From: Candidatus Gastranaerophilales bacterium | GTDB lineage: Bacteria; Cyanobacteriota; Vampirovibrionia; Gastranaerophilales; Gastranaerophilaceae | Direction of reading: 5' to 3' | NCBI GenBank assembly: GCA_944325585.1 | Contig: CALVAS010000006.1 | Coordinates: 1 to 46,457 of the forward strand | DNA: 46,457 nucleotides | Shown: positions 24,405 to 32,765 of the stretch, in pieces | Layout of the letters: each line of letters begins with the position of its first letter | Numbering within the stretch: position 1 is the stretch's first letter | The notes under the pieces: generated by a model | What the model was told of the DNA's origin: nothing | Database searches by the model: none | Seen by the model: the letters and a program-made list of their open reading frames with translations, nothing else | Program-made: the position numbers and the translations under genes

Positions 24405-25481
24405 ATGACAACAACATTAGAAAAAACAAACATGGATGAATTCGAAAAATTATTGGAAGAATCATTCGCAAAAAGCAACACTGTTGCAGACATTGTAGAA
24501 GGAACAGTAATTAAAAAAGAACAGGACGGTTATTTAGTTTCTGTTCGCGGAGCAAAAACTGAAGCGTTTCTTCCTTCAAAAGAAATTTCATCTGCAGAAG
24601 GTGCAGAAACAGTTGATATCGGCGACGTTAAAGAATTTTATGTTTTAAAAGAAGAAAATGATGATGAAGGTATGCTTTTATCACTTAAACGTCTTGCTTT
24701 TGCACAAGCATGGGCACAATTAAATGATGCAAAAATTCAAGGCGATACAATCCTTGCAAAAGTTGACAAAATCGTAAAAGGCGGCGTTCTTGTTGATGTT
24801 GCTGACTTAAAAGGCTTTATTCCTTCATCACAATTAAGAACCGGCACACCGTTTGACGGTTTAATTGATACAAAAATCGAAGTTAAAGTTCTTGAAGCTG
24901 ATCCGAAGAAAAATAAACTTATTCTTTCTCAAAGACAAGCAGTTGCAGAACAAAGAGATCAAGTAGTTGATAACATTCTTTCAACACTTGAAGAAGATCA
25001 GGTTGTAAAAGGTGAAGTTGTAAGAATAGCTGATTTCGGCGCATTTGTTGATATCAACGGCATTGACGGACTTCTTCCGATTTCTGAAATTTCATGGTCA
25101 AGAATCAAACATCCGTCAGATGTAATTTCACTCGGCGAAACAATTGAAGTGAAGATTATTAAAATCGACAACGAATTAAAGAGAATTTCTCTTTCATTAA
25201 AAAGAATGGGTGAAGATCCATGGCAGCAAATCGAAGGCCAATTTGAAGAAGGTCAGGTAATCACAGGAACTGTAAACAAAGTGACAGGATTCGGCGCATT
25301 TATTAATATATTCCCGGGCGTTGAAGCGTTGCTGCCTGTATCAGAGATGGCTGAAGAAAATGTAAATCCGTTCAACAGATACAAAGTAGGAGACAGTGTT
25401 GAAGTTTTGATTAAAAAATTCACACCGCAGGAACACAGAATCGCGTTGAGCGTAAAAGACATTAACAAAGACGCTGAATAA
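24405..25481 (+). CDS. rpsA: 30S ribosomal protein S1 (four S1 domains)
   Basis: The 358-aa product has four S1 RNA-binding domains, at about residues 28-100, 114-182, 196-266 and 281-351. Each has the pattern of a VxGxV start followed by GAFV/I and LLPxSE. Domains 3 and 4 are closest to canonical (VVKGEVVRIADFGAFVDING and VITGTVNKVTGFGAFINIFP). S1 helps mRNAs with poor ribosome sites bind the 30S subunit. Four domains instead of six is the shorter type found outside Proteobacteria. The ribosome site is GAAAGGA before the ATG. It is cotranscribed with ispH and ends in a strong terminator. Confidence 0.94.
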   Translation: MTTTLEKTNMDEFEKLLEESFAKSNTVADIVEGTVIKKEQDGYLVSVRGAKTEAFLPSKEISSAEGAETVDIGDVKEFYVLKEENDDEGMLLSLKRLAFAQAWAQLNDAKIQGDTILAKVDKIVKGGVLVDVADLKGFIPSSQLRTGTPFDGLIDTKIEVKVLEADPKKNKLILSQRQAVAEQRDQVVDNILSTLEEDQVVKGEVVRIADFGAFVDINGIDGLLPISEISWSRIKHPSDVISLGETIEVKIIKIDNELKRISLSLKRMGEDPWQQIEGQFEEGQVITGTVNKVTGFGAFINIFPGVEALLPVSEMAEENVNPFNRYKVGDSVEVLIKKFTPQEHRIALSVKDINKDAE

Positions 25482-25497
25482 TTAAGAATGATAAAGT

Positions 25498-25536
25498 ATA
25501 CACGCCCGCTTGCATTGTAAGCGGGCGTGTATTTTA
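25498..25536 (+). terminator. Intrinsic terminator of ispH-rpsA
   Basis: A perfect 14-bp stem (ATACACGCCCGCTT at 25498-25511 with 25519-25532), loop GCATTGT, followed by TTTAATT. The 126 nt beyond it up to the rpoD end are very AT-rich and hold no gene I can support. Confidence 0.88.
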
Positions 25537-25662
25537 ATTAAATTACAATAAAAGTATATAAAGTTATTCAAATTTTTAACAAACTTGCCAAGTTTAAAAA
25601 ATGATATATTATTAATTTATGAAAAATCTGTTTAAAAAAAGAGTTGTAATTAATTTGTTCGT

Positions 25663-26664
25663 CTATTCTCCGAAATAATTCTTTAAACCGACAGTCAAAT
25701 GCTTGTTTTTACATAGCTTTTTAAGTTTTGCAATCGCACGGTTTTCAATCTGGCGGATGCGCTCTCTTGAAACTCCGTATTGAGAACCGATTTCATCTAA
25801 AGTTTTCTTTGCTCCGCTGTTATCAAGTCCGTAGCGCAAAATCAAAACATCACGCTCTTTCGGGCTCAGTTGATTGAGCATTTTTCTTATATCTTCAAAA
25901 AGATTTTCCTGTGAAACTCTGCTGTCAGGTGTAATTGTCGAATCGTCAACAATAAAATCCGCGATTTTAGAACTGTCTTCCGAGCTGTTAGCGGGTGTTT
26001 CCATGCTTATTGTACTTTGTGCTGACTTGATGATGGAGGTCAGTTTGTTAACAGAAACTCCGAGACGATATGCAATTTCCTGTTTGGTCGGTGTATGTCC
26101 GAGTTCTGTTGTCAGGTCAATTGTTGCACGTCTGATTTTTCCCAAAGATTCAATCATGTGAATCGGCAGTCGAATAATTCTTGCTTTGTCCGCAATAGCA
26201 CGGGTAATTGATTGCTGAATCCACCAGGTTGCATATGTTGAAAATTTGTACCCTTTAGTATAGTCAAATCTTCCGGCAGCCTTCATCAATCCGAGATTGC
26301 CTTCCTGAATTAAATCAAGAAATGAAAGCCCCCGTCCTATATATTTTTTTGCAATGCTCACTACAAGTCTTAAATTTGCATTCACAAGAAGATTTTTTGA
26401 AAATTCATCCTGTGTTTCATAAATTTTCTTTGCGACTTCAAGTTCCTGTTCAGGTGAAAGAAGCGGAATTTTCCCGATTTGCTGTAAATAAATTTTTACA
26501 CTGTCGTCCGAATTTACGGAAGCAAGACTCTCCTGAACTTTTGGATCTTCTACCGAGTGGATAATTTCATCTTCTTCATCCATCGGTTCAAGTTCATGAA
26601 AGTTAACGTCTTCATCCGATATTTCTTCTGATAACAACCCAAGTTTTTCTATTTCTTTTTTCAT
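25663..26664 (-). CDS. rpoD: Primary-type RNA polymerase sigma factor
   Basis: The 333-aa sigma-70 protein directs RNA polymerase to promoters. After a short acidic N-terminus, with no full region 1.1, come region 1.2 (DSVKIYLQQIGKIPLLSPEQE) and region 2 (LVVSIAKKYIGRGLSFLDLI, then KGYKFSTYATWWIQQSITRAI). Region 3 (IRLPIHMIESLGKIRRA) and region 4 (SPKERDVLILRYGLDN, then YGVSRERIRQIENRAIAKLK) complete it. The region 2.4 and 4.2 sequences match those recognising TTGACA/TATAAT, in line with promoters seen in the window. It could be the housekeeping factor or a group 2 paralogue; I favour the former. It is last in a run nadA-rlmB-rpoD, 72 nt after rlmB, with GGAGAG 11 bases before its ATG. Confidence 0.93.
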   Translation of the reverse strand: MKKEIEKLGLLSEEISDEDVNFHELEPMDEEDEIIHSVEDPKVQESLASVNSDDSVKIYLQQIGKIPLLSPEQELEVAKKIYETQDEFSKNLLVNANLRLVVSIAKKYIGRGLSFLDLIQEGNLGLMKAAGRFDYTKGYKFSTYATWWIQQSITRAIADKARIIRLPIHMIESLGKIRRATIDLTTELGHTPTKQEIAYRLGVSVNKLTSIIKSAQSTISMETPANSSEDSSKIADFIVDDSTITPDSRVSQENLFEDIRKMLNQLSPKERDVLILRYGLDNSGAKKTLDEIGSQYGVSRERIRQIENRAIAKLKKLCKNKHLTVGLKNYFGE

Positions 26665-26736
26665 AGACTATAAAACTCTCCATCTTCAAATTTATTATAA
26701 TATGAATTTTTTGATAAAACTATTTTTTTACTTTGC

Positions 26737-27477
26737 TTAACTTTTTTTATCTAATTTTTGCCGCAGACTTTCAAATATTATTACACATGCGGCGTTTGAA
26801 ACGTTAAGTGAGTTAAAGTCGTTCATCATTGGAATTTTTACCGTAAAATCCGACATTTTTAACAGTGACTTTGAAACCCCTGCATGTTCTGCGCCCATAA
26901 CAAGTGCAAAATTCATATCATTATATTTTATGTCATAATAATTATCTTTTGCGGATGCGTCCGTTGCAATTATCCACCAGTCGTGTTCTTTTAATTTTTG
27001 GACTGCGTTAACCAGGCTATTTACTTTTATAATCGGAATGTGATTTATTGCACCGGCGCTTGTTTTTTCAACAATTGAATTTACCTGAACATTTCGTCTT
27101 GAAGGAATTATAATTCCTTCAACTCCGGCGCAGACACAGGAGCGGATTATCGCTCCGAAATTGTGCGGATCCTCAATCCCGTCAAGAATTACAAGTGAGG
27201 AGTTGTTGTGTGATTTTTCCAGAAATTCATCCAGATCAGCGTATTTTAAAGGTGAAATCTGAGCGATAATTCCCTGATGATTAAACTCGGCATACTGCTG
27301 AAATTTTTCTTTTGCAACAAACTGAAAAACAATTCCTCTTTCTTTTGCAAGTTCTTTTATTTTGTTTATTTTTGCATCAGAGTGAATATTTTTTGAAATC
27401 AGAATTTTATTGATTTCTCTTTCTCCGCTTATCAGAGCTTCTGTTATTGCGTTTTTGCCGAAAATTATATCGTCCAT
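26737..27477 (-). CDS. rlmB: TrmH/RlmB-type rRNA 2'-O-methyltransferase
   Basis: The 246-aa SPOUT methyltransferase has an N-terminal L30e-like substrate domain (about residues 1-75, beginning DDIIFGKNAITEALISG). The C-terminal SpoU domain carries the three motifs LDGIEDPHNFGAIIRS, LVMGAEHAGVS and IPMMNDFNSLNVSNAACVIIFE, forming the knotted SAM site. It probably methylates a guanosine ribose in 23S rRNA (RlmB, G2251 in E. coli), though TrmH-family specificity cannot be read with certainty. The third motif has NAACV where VAAGI is more usual. It lies 13 nt after nadA and is likely cotranscribed with it. Confidence 0.88.
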   Translation of the reverse strand: MDDIIFGKNAITEALISGEREINKILISKNIHSDAKINKIKELAKERGIVFQFVAKEKFQQYAEFNHQGIIAQISPLKYADLDEFLEKSHNNSSLVILDGIEDPHNFGAIIRSCVCAGVEGIIIPSRRNVQVNSIVEKTSAGAINHIPIIKVNSLVNAVQKLKEHDWWIIATDASAKDNYYDIKYNDMNFALVMGAEHAGVSKSLLKMSDFTVKIPMMNDFNSLNVSNAACVIIFESLRQKLDKKS

Positions 27478-27490
27478 GATTTTTTATTTC

Positions 27491-28399
27491 CTATTTTGAA
27501 ACGTTAAGCATTCTTTCGATACATCTGAGAGCTTTTTTTGAAATTTCGTTATCAACTTTAATTTCATAAGTTTCGTTGTTTAAAGAGTCGTAAATATCTT
27601 TAAGATGATTTAATTTCATACTTTCACAGATAAGATTTTCTTTTACGATAACAAATTCTTTCTCAGGATAATCGCGTTCAAGTCTGTCAACAACACCTTT
27701 TTCCGTTGCAATAATAAATTTTTTATCAGAACTGTTTTTGACAAAATTCATAATTCCTGTTGTGCTTCCGACATAATCAGCGCGATCTGCGATTTCTTCT
27801 CTGCATTCGGGATGTGCCAGAAGTTTAACATCAGGATTTTCTTTTTTAACTTTTTCGATTTCATTAGTCCTAATATTATGGTGAATCGGACAATATCCGT
27901 CATATGTAATCACTTTTACATTGCCCAGCTTTTTTTCAACCCATCTGCCAAGATTTTTGTCAGGCAGAAACAAAACTTTTTCAGCGTTTAAACTTTCTAC
28001 TATTTTTACGGCGTTTGAACTTGTGCAGCAAATATCGCATTCTGATTTAACTTCTGCTGTTGAATTTATATAGCAGACTGTCGGAATGTTCGGGTATTTA
28101 TTTTTAAATTCTCTTAGCTGCCGTAAATTTATCATATCAGCCATTTCACATCCTGATTTCAAGTTCGGAAGCAGAACCTTTTTATCAGGACAAAGAATTT
28201 TCGCGGTTTGCGCCATAAAATATACACCAGCAAACACAATTATATCCGCATTTGTTTTTGCAGCCATCTGGCTCAAATATAAAGAATCCCCGACGTAATC
28301 CGCGACTTCATCAATTTCTGCGTTCTGGTAACAATGGGCAAGAATTACGGCATTTTTATTCTTTTTCAGCTCCTTAATTCTGTTTACAAGCTCTTTCAT
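27491..28399 (-). CDS. nadA: Quinolinate synthase
   Basis: The 302-aa iron-sulfur enzyme condenses iminoaspartate with dihydroxyacetone phosphate to quinolinate in de novo NAD synthesis. The three cluster ligands are at the expected spacing: Cys84 (LKSGCEMADM), Cys170 (DGYCPIHHNI) and Cys258 (NLICESMK). Substrate-binding stretches include AHCYQNAEIDEVADYVGDS near the start, CYINSTAEVKS and HPECREEIADRADYVGSTTG. No nadB or nadC is adjacent, so the pathway genes are scattered. GGAGG lies 11 bases before the ATG. It begins the nadA-rlmB-rpoD run and is divergent from the pilus genes. Confidence 0.97.
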   Translation of the reverse strand: MKELVNRIKELKKNKNAVILAHCYQNAEIDEVADYVGDSLYLSQMAAKTNADIIVFAGVYFMAQTAKILCPDKKVLLPNLKSGCEMADMINLRQLREFKNKYPNIPTVCYINSTAEVKSECDICCTSSNAVKIVESLNAEKVLFLPDKNLGRWVEKKLGNVKVITYDGYCPIHHNIRTNEIEKVKKENPDVKLLAHPECREEIADRADYVGSTTGIMNFVKNSSDKKFIIATEKGVVDRLERDYPEKEFVIVKENLICESMKLNHLKDIYDSLNNETYEIKVDNEISKKALRCIERMLNVSK

Positions 28400-28439
28400 C
28401 AGGGGTTAGTCCTCCATTTAGTGTAAATTTATGTTAAAT

Positions 28440-28469
28440 TTGCAACGTTGATAAAATATATTGTATAAT
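28440..28469 (+). promoter_or_regulatory. Promoter of the pilus gene pair
   Basis: TTGCAA (28440-28445) and TATAAT (28464-28469) are 18 nt apart, with the start near 28476 and a leader of about 37 nt. Confidence 0.6.
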
Positions 28470-28512
28470 AAAAATAAGAATTAAGTACATAGGAAGAGAA
28501 AATTTATAAATT

Positions 28513-30225
28513 ATGGGTTCATCAAATAGTATTTCAGACTTTTTAAGTAAGTTGTCAGCCGGTAATCGACCGGATATCTACTTATCTGTCACTCCCGGAA
28601 TCGGGCTTGAAATGATTGAAGTGGATGCAGCAAGTCATACGGTTAAAAGTTATACTTACAGACCGCTGGCATATAACGAATCTTTAAGAGAAATTGCGGA
28701 TTTGGAAGAATTTAAAAAAGATCTTGCAGAAATGTTTGAAGAGTTGAAAATTTCTCCCAAATGCAACGTTACATTAAGTTTACCGACGGTTTTGTTCGGC
28801 TCTATTGAAATGTCGCTTATGCTTGGTGATGATGCAATTACCGGAGCTATTACGTCAGAAGTCGAGCAATCCTATGTGTTTAAGCGTCATGATCCTATTG
28901 TTCAGTGGATGGATTCAAATACGAGTTCAGGCGAAAACAGAAAACTGTTTTATTCAGCTGTTCAACAACTTGTTATTGATAATATCAGTGCGGCATTGAC
29001 GGAAATGGGTGCGGCTCTTGTTGATGTTGAAATGTCACTGGCTTCAACATTAAGAGCACTGGATTACACAGGACTTGCTGCCGAGCAAATGAAAGACGGC
29101 ATTACCTGGAACTTGTTAACAGTTAACTCAAACGGTTACAACCTTGTTTCAATGTCAGGCAAAAACATTGTCGACTACTATGAAGAACCTATTGCCGTCA
29201 AATCTTATGAAGGCGATGAAATTTATAATGTAATTAATTCGTCTGCTCAAATTACATTAATGAGTTATCCGGCAAATTATCTTCTTATTATTTCAGATAC
29301 TGATTCCGTCAGCGCCGAAATGCTTGCTAAAAATTTGAGCGTTGAATATACGATTGAATATATTGAAAACAACAAGTTTAAACGTAAAGAATTTTTGCCG
29401 ACAAGTTTGGATGTATTGCCGGATAATATTTTAAAAATATCTTTACAGGCAATCGGTGCAGCCATTACAAAAACATCTGATTATCCGATTGCGTTTAATT
29501 TTCTTGCAACCGGCGAATCAGCTGTTGTTGAAGAAGTAATAAAAATTCCGATAGGCGAAAAAGAATATCAGATTACGCCGACGGCAGCAACACTCCTTGC
29601 AGGTGTGATAGCGGTAGTTATACTGATTCCGGTTATAATTGCTTTTCTGCTGCTTCCCAGAATACAGGCTGAAAAGCAGATGGAACTTGATGAATTAAAT
29701 GCAAATATTCAGCAGGTGGAAAAACAAATTGCAGACTTAAAAGAGCAGCAACAAATCGCCGGTAAGTTTAATATCAAAAGCGAAATTAACAAAGTTCTTC
29801 AAAATAACCGTATAAAATTAATGTCTTACAGCGCAATAGGCGAATCAGTTCCGCCGGAATTGTGGCTGACTTATTTCCTTGCTCAAGGCAGTGGTGAAAT
29901 TTCGATTAAGGGCGGTGCAAATACGGTTGAAGACGTTTATTTATTCTTCAAAAATGTCAAGGACTATTTGGTAAGCAGTGATATCCAGCTTCAAAAACTC
30001 GAAATGCAATCCGATAATGTAGATGAATTTATGGCTAATTTGCCTGTTACATATGACTTTGAAATCGGAAACGCAAAAGCTCCTGTTGCCGCTCCTGCTG
30101 ATGATAAAGCTAAAGGAAAAGGCGATAAAGGTGACAAAAAAGGCGGTAAAAAAGGTAAAACAACCGGGCAGGCCGCAAATTTAGCGCCTGATAATAAACT
30201 TTTAAGCGATAAACCTATAAATTAG
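28513..30225 (+). CDS. pilMN: PilM-PilN fusion of the type IV pilus inner-membrane platform
   Basis: The 570-aa protein joins two usually separate pilus parts. Residues about 20-320 are a divergent actin-like PilM domain (IYLSVTPGIGLEMIEV, LSLPTVLFGSIEM, then LLTVNSNGYNLVSMSG). At 326-333 the stretch IAFNFLAT resembles the INLLP peptide of PilN that normally docks into PilM. A single membrane segment follows (about 360-383), then a coiled coil (390-415) and a PilN-like ferredoxin fold (about 430-520). A Lys/Gly-rich low-complexity tail ends the protein. The PilO gene follows after 28 nt. In known systems PilM, PilN and PilO link the cytoplasmic motor to the outer-membrane secretin; no secretin gene is present here. 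The ribosome site is distant (GGAAGAG about 14 bases away). Confidence 0.8.
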   Translation: MGSSNSISDFLSKLSAGNRPDIYLSVTPGIGLEMIEVDAASHTVKSYTYRPLAYNESLREIADLEEFKKDLAEMFEELKISPKCNVTLSLPTVLFGSIEMSLMLGDDAITGAITSEVEQSYVFKRHDPIVQWMDSNTSSGENRKLFYSAVQQLVIDNISAALTEMGAALVDVEMSLASTLRALDYTGLAAEQMKDGITWNLLTVNSNGYNLVSMSGKNIVDYYEEPIAVKSYEGDEIYNVINSSAQITLMSYPANYLLIISDTDSVSAEMLAKNLSVEYTIEYIENNKFKRKEFLPTSLDVLPDNILKISLQAIGAAITKTSDYPIAFNFLATGESAVVEEVIKIPIGEKEYQITPTAATLLAGVIAVVILIPVIIAFLLLPRIQAEKQMELDELNANIQQVEKQIADLKEQQQIAGKFNIKSEINKVLQNNRIKLMSYSAIGESVPPELWLTYFLAQGSGEISIKGGANTVEDVYLFFKNVKDYLVSSDIQLQKLEMQSDNVDEFMANLPVTYDFEIGNAKAPVAAPADDKAKGKGDKGDKKGGKKGKTTGQAANLAPDNKLLSDKPIN

Positions 30226-30253
30226 CAAACACAATGGAGATTTTTTATAAATT

Positions 30254-30844
30254 ATGCCAGAAGAAACAAAAGAACTATTAGTAAAATTAAAAATACCTGT
30301 CGCAATATTAGTACTTGCACTGCTTATTGTTGTGTATTTAGTTGCTACAAAGATTGTTCCGACGGTTCAAAGTATTATGGATATGAATGAGCAATATGCG
30401 GCTCAGACTCTTGTGCTTGCAGAAAAGCAAAAAGAATTGCAGGATTTACAGTTGACTGTAAAAAAACAGGATGACTTATCCGGTATTGAAAAAGAGTTGT
30501 TCATTCCTGAAGAAAAAGGTCTTGATACAGAAGGCGTAATTGCAGGTGAATTCACTGAAATTCTGGATTTAATCCGTGCAAATACTATCAAAATGCGTTC
30601 TATAAATTATACATATGATCCTTCTGACGATACCTTTGTAAAAGGTGCTGCTGATAGATTTAACGTCGCGCAGCTTGATATGGAAATGATTGCTAATTAT
30701 AAAACTTTTGAAAATTTCTTGAAAGATTTATACAAACATGAGCATTTCCTTGATATCGCAAAAGTCGAAGTTGAACCGTACGAAAAAGATAAATCAGTTC
30801 TGTTAATCAACTTCACATTAAAACTTTACGCTAAAAAAGGTTAG
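30254..30844 (+). CDS. pilO: Type IV pilus PilO-like protein
   Basis: The 196-aa product has the PilO layout. A short cytoplasmic N-terminus is followed by a membrane segment (about residues 14-33, PVAILVLALLIVVYLVATKI), then a coiled coil (38-75). A periplasmic ferredoxin-like domain follows, ending in a strand-rich segment (SVLLINFTLKLYAKK). PilO pairs with PilN to form the periplasmic alignment complex. Immediate linkage to the PilM-PilN fusion supports the call, since sequence identity in this family is low. The start context TTTATAAATTATG is the same as in the gene before it, and GGAG is about 15 bases away. The stop codon overlaps the stop of the convergent radical SAM gene by 4 bases. 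Confidence 0.78.
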   Translation: MPEETKELLVKLKIPVAILVLALLIVVYLVATKIVPTVQSIMDMNEQYAAQTLVLAEKQKELQDLQLTVKKQDDLSGIEKELFIPEEKGLDTEGVIAGEFTEILDLIRANTIKMRSINYTYDPSDDTFVKGAADRFNVAQLDMEMIANYKTFENFLKDLYKHEHFLDIAKVEVEPYEKDKSVLLINFTLKLYAKKG

Positions 30845-31692
30845 GAAAAATTTTTAAAATCTATTGAAAATAATTGTTGTTTATTCTTGAGGCAGGTTGC
30901 ACAAAAATCAGTCTCAAGAATATTTTTATTTGAATAATCTTTGAAACTTGCGCCCGAACGTCCTCGGTGATCGTTTGCAAGAAACGGGCAGGTGTAAATC
31001 CCTTTTGATGTCAATATTCGTCCGTATTCACAGTCAAGAGACTGCCAGGAAGTATCAAGTTTTTTGTCAGAATCGGATTTTTTATACATTGTATTAATTT
31101 TAAAATTATTTTCTCCCGCTTCAAATCCAATCTTTCTGCAAACAGGTTCAAACCCTTCCAGAAGTTTTTTCCGGCCTTCGTTGTAATAGTCGGTTATGCA
31201 GAGAATCGGATTGAATCCGTATTTTACAAGACTTTTTATTGCGTGAAGCACCTGACGATAAGTGCCGCGGCCGCGGATGTCGTCGCTTTTAACTTCATCA
31301 TAATGGTCAATGCTTAATTGAAAAATAATTTCAAAATTGCTTTCGTCTTCAACTCTTTTTAAAAATCTTGCTTTCTTTTCATTGATGAAACTTCCGTTTG
31401 TGCAAATGCAAACATTCGTACGTTTCAGACAAAGTCTCAGTATGCTGTTAAAATCAGGGTGAGTCATAGGTTCTGCACCTGTCAGATAAATACATTCAAC
31501 AGGTTCGTTTTTTGTGTCATTAATGGCTTCTTTAATCAAATCAACGGATATAAAATCTTTTACGTTTTTCGAAAGCGGAAAATCTATGAAACAATGTTTG
31601 CAGCGTTGATTGCAATTTTTTGCGGTCAATTCAATAAAAAGATTGTTCAAATTTTTTAATTGGCAGGTTTGTGCCTGAAATAAATTGTTCAT
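30841..31692 (-). CDS. Radical SAM protein with Cys-rich C-terminus
   Basis: The 283-aa protein has the radical SAM cluster motif CxxxCxxC (Cys27, Cys31, Cys34 in KNCNQRCKHCFID). It also has the GxEP-like SAM motif LTGAEPMTHP and the strand CICTNGSFI. The C-terminal third has additional cysteines in DCEYGRIL, GIYTCPFLAND and DFCATCLKNKQ, which look like a reduced SPASM-type site for a second cluster. Such proteins modify peptides, maturate enzymes or act on small molecules. I cannot assign the substrate and no obvious precursor peptide is next to it. GGAG is about ten bases before the ATG. It may be the last gene of the kinase-comF-104-aa run (88-nt gap). Confidence 0.82.
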   Translation of the reverse strand: MNNLFQAQTCQLKNLNNLFIELTAKNCNQRCKHCFIDFPLSKNVKDFISVDLIKEAINDTKNEPVECIYLTGAEPMTHPDFNSILRLCLKRTNVCICTNGSFINEKKARFLKRVEDESNFEIIFQLSIDHYDEVKSDDIRGRGTYRQVLHAIKSLVKYGFNPILCITDYYNEGRKKLLEGFEPVCRKIGFEAGENNFKINTMYKKSDSDKKLDTSWQSLDCEYGRILTSKGIYTCPFLANDHRGRSGASFKDYSNKNILETDFCATCLKNKQQLFSIDFKNFS

Positions 31693-31780
31693 TTATGTTT
31701 GCTCCGTTAAAATCTCTAATCCATAAATATTTTAGATTTTAAAGAACAAATAAAATCCGACAACAAGGTATTTATGAGTG

Positions 31781-32095
31781 TTAGTTTTTAAAATCATGCG
31801 GATTTTTGTCATCAAGCCACTTTTGCATAATATAATGCTCATAACTAAGCGCAAAATTGTAAAGCGCTTTCACAAGTGTCCGGCCGCTTGCGGATTTTGC
31901 GGTTATAAAAAAATCACCTGCTTTGTTTTCAGCAAGCAGAATTTCTGTATGAATTATTTTGTCAACGTGGCCTTTGGGATTTTTTTTAATAACAAGTTTT
32001 ATCCAGTCACACAGAATTTTTGTGGCGGTTGTTTTTCCTGTCAAAATTTCTTCTTTTCGGCTCTGAATATATGTTGAAAATTCTTTTAAAATCAT
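31781..32095 (-). CDS. Unknown 104-aa protein
   Basis: The product is a small, Lys-rich, mostly helical soluble protein. It contains KIIHTEILLAENKAGDFFI and a tail rich in aromatic and charged residues (NFALSYEHYIMQKWLDDKN). I do not recognise a family. Its ATG overlaps the comF stop codon (TAATG), which strongly suggests it is a real, translationally coupled gene. A role linked to ComF is only inference from position. Confidence 0.65.
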   Translation of the reverse strand: MILKEFSTYIQSRKEEILTGKTTATKILCDWIKLVIKKNPKGHVDKIIHTEILLAENKAGDFFITAKSASGRTLVKALYNFALSYEHYIMQKWLDDKNPHDFKN

Positions 32096-32742
32096 TATTC
32101 CTCAAACGGGGTTGTCGCAGCTAAACATGTTATATCAGAAATATTATGTTTTTCAAATTCTTTAATCATTTCCTCAAATGTTGAACCAGTTGTGCAGATA
32201 TCGTCTATTATCAAAATTTTCATAGGCAGAAGGTTTTCTTCATTCACTTCAAAAGCATTTGCAAGATTTGTTATTCTTTCGGATTTTTTTAATTTATATT
32301 GAGGTTTTGTATCTTTTACGCGTTTTATCAAATCCGTGTTCAGTGTGCAGCCGGAAAGTTTGCAAAACTCTTCCGCGACAAGGTTCATGTGATTGTATTT
32401 TCGTTGTTTTTCGCGTTTTGGATAAATCGGAACCGGAACAACCTGAAAATTATTTTTGTCCGTAATTTTTTGCCAGTATTCATACATGAATTTTGCAAGA
32501 TAAAACGCAAGTTCTTTTTGATTGTGATATTTTAATCCGCGGATAAGTTTTTGGAGATTTTTTTCATAAACTCCCGCGCAATATACCGGTTTTCTTAAAA
32601 CAATGCGGTTGACGGAGCCTGAAAGATGAGACATTTCCGTGTAACATTTTGAACACATTTTTACGCATTCGCCTGAGGATTTGCAGAAATAGCATTTCTT
32701 TTTGTAAATCCAGTCTAAAAGCCCGATAAAAAACTCTTTCAT
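32095..32742 (-). CDS. comF: ComF-family phosphoribosyltransferase-like protein
   Basis: The 215-aa product has the ComF architecture. An N-terminal four-cysteine zinc site (Cys17, Cys20, Cys30, Cys33) is followed by a type I phosphoribosyltransferase domain. That domain carries VVPVPIYPKREKQRKYNH and the PRPP-binding motif KILIIDDICTTGSTF at about residues 175-189. ComF proteins are required for natural transformation in several bacteria, where they assist single-strand DNA uptake or handling. Type IV pilus genes nearby would fit DNA uptake, but they belong to another transcription unit. It lies between a membrane histidine kinase (23-nt gap) and the 104-aa gene (1-nt overlap). Confidence 0.92.
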   Translation of the reverse strand: MKEFFIGLLDWIYKKKCYFCKSSGECVKMCSKCYTEMSHLSGSVNRIVLRKPVYCAGVYEKNLQKLIRGLKYHNQKELAFYLAKFMYEYWQKITDKNNFQVVPVPIYPKREKQRKYNHMNLVAEEFCKLSGCTLNTDLIKRVKDTKPQYKLKKSERITNLANAFEVNEENLLPMKILIIDDICTTGSTFEEMIKEFEKHNISDITCLAATTPFEE

Positions 32743-32765
32743 ATTCTGATTATATTATAAAATTT

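Noticed and set aside
25560-25605. AAACTT/AAGTTT hairpin as terminator of rpoD
   Set aside because: It is short, has a minimal loop and only a weak T-rich tail, so I could not support it as a terminator.
25619-25678. A 19-residue frame between rpsA and rpoD (starting MKNLFKK)
   Set aside because: It runs into the rpoD end on the other strand in very AT-rich sequence and has no ribosome site.
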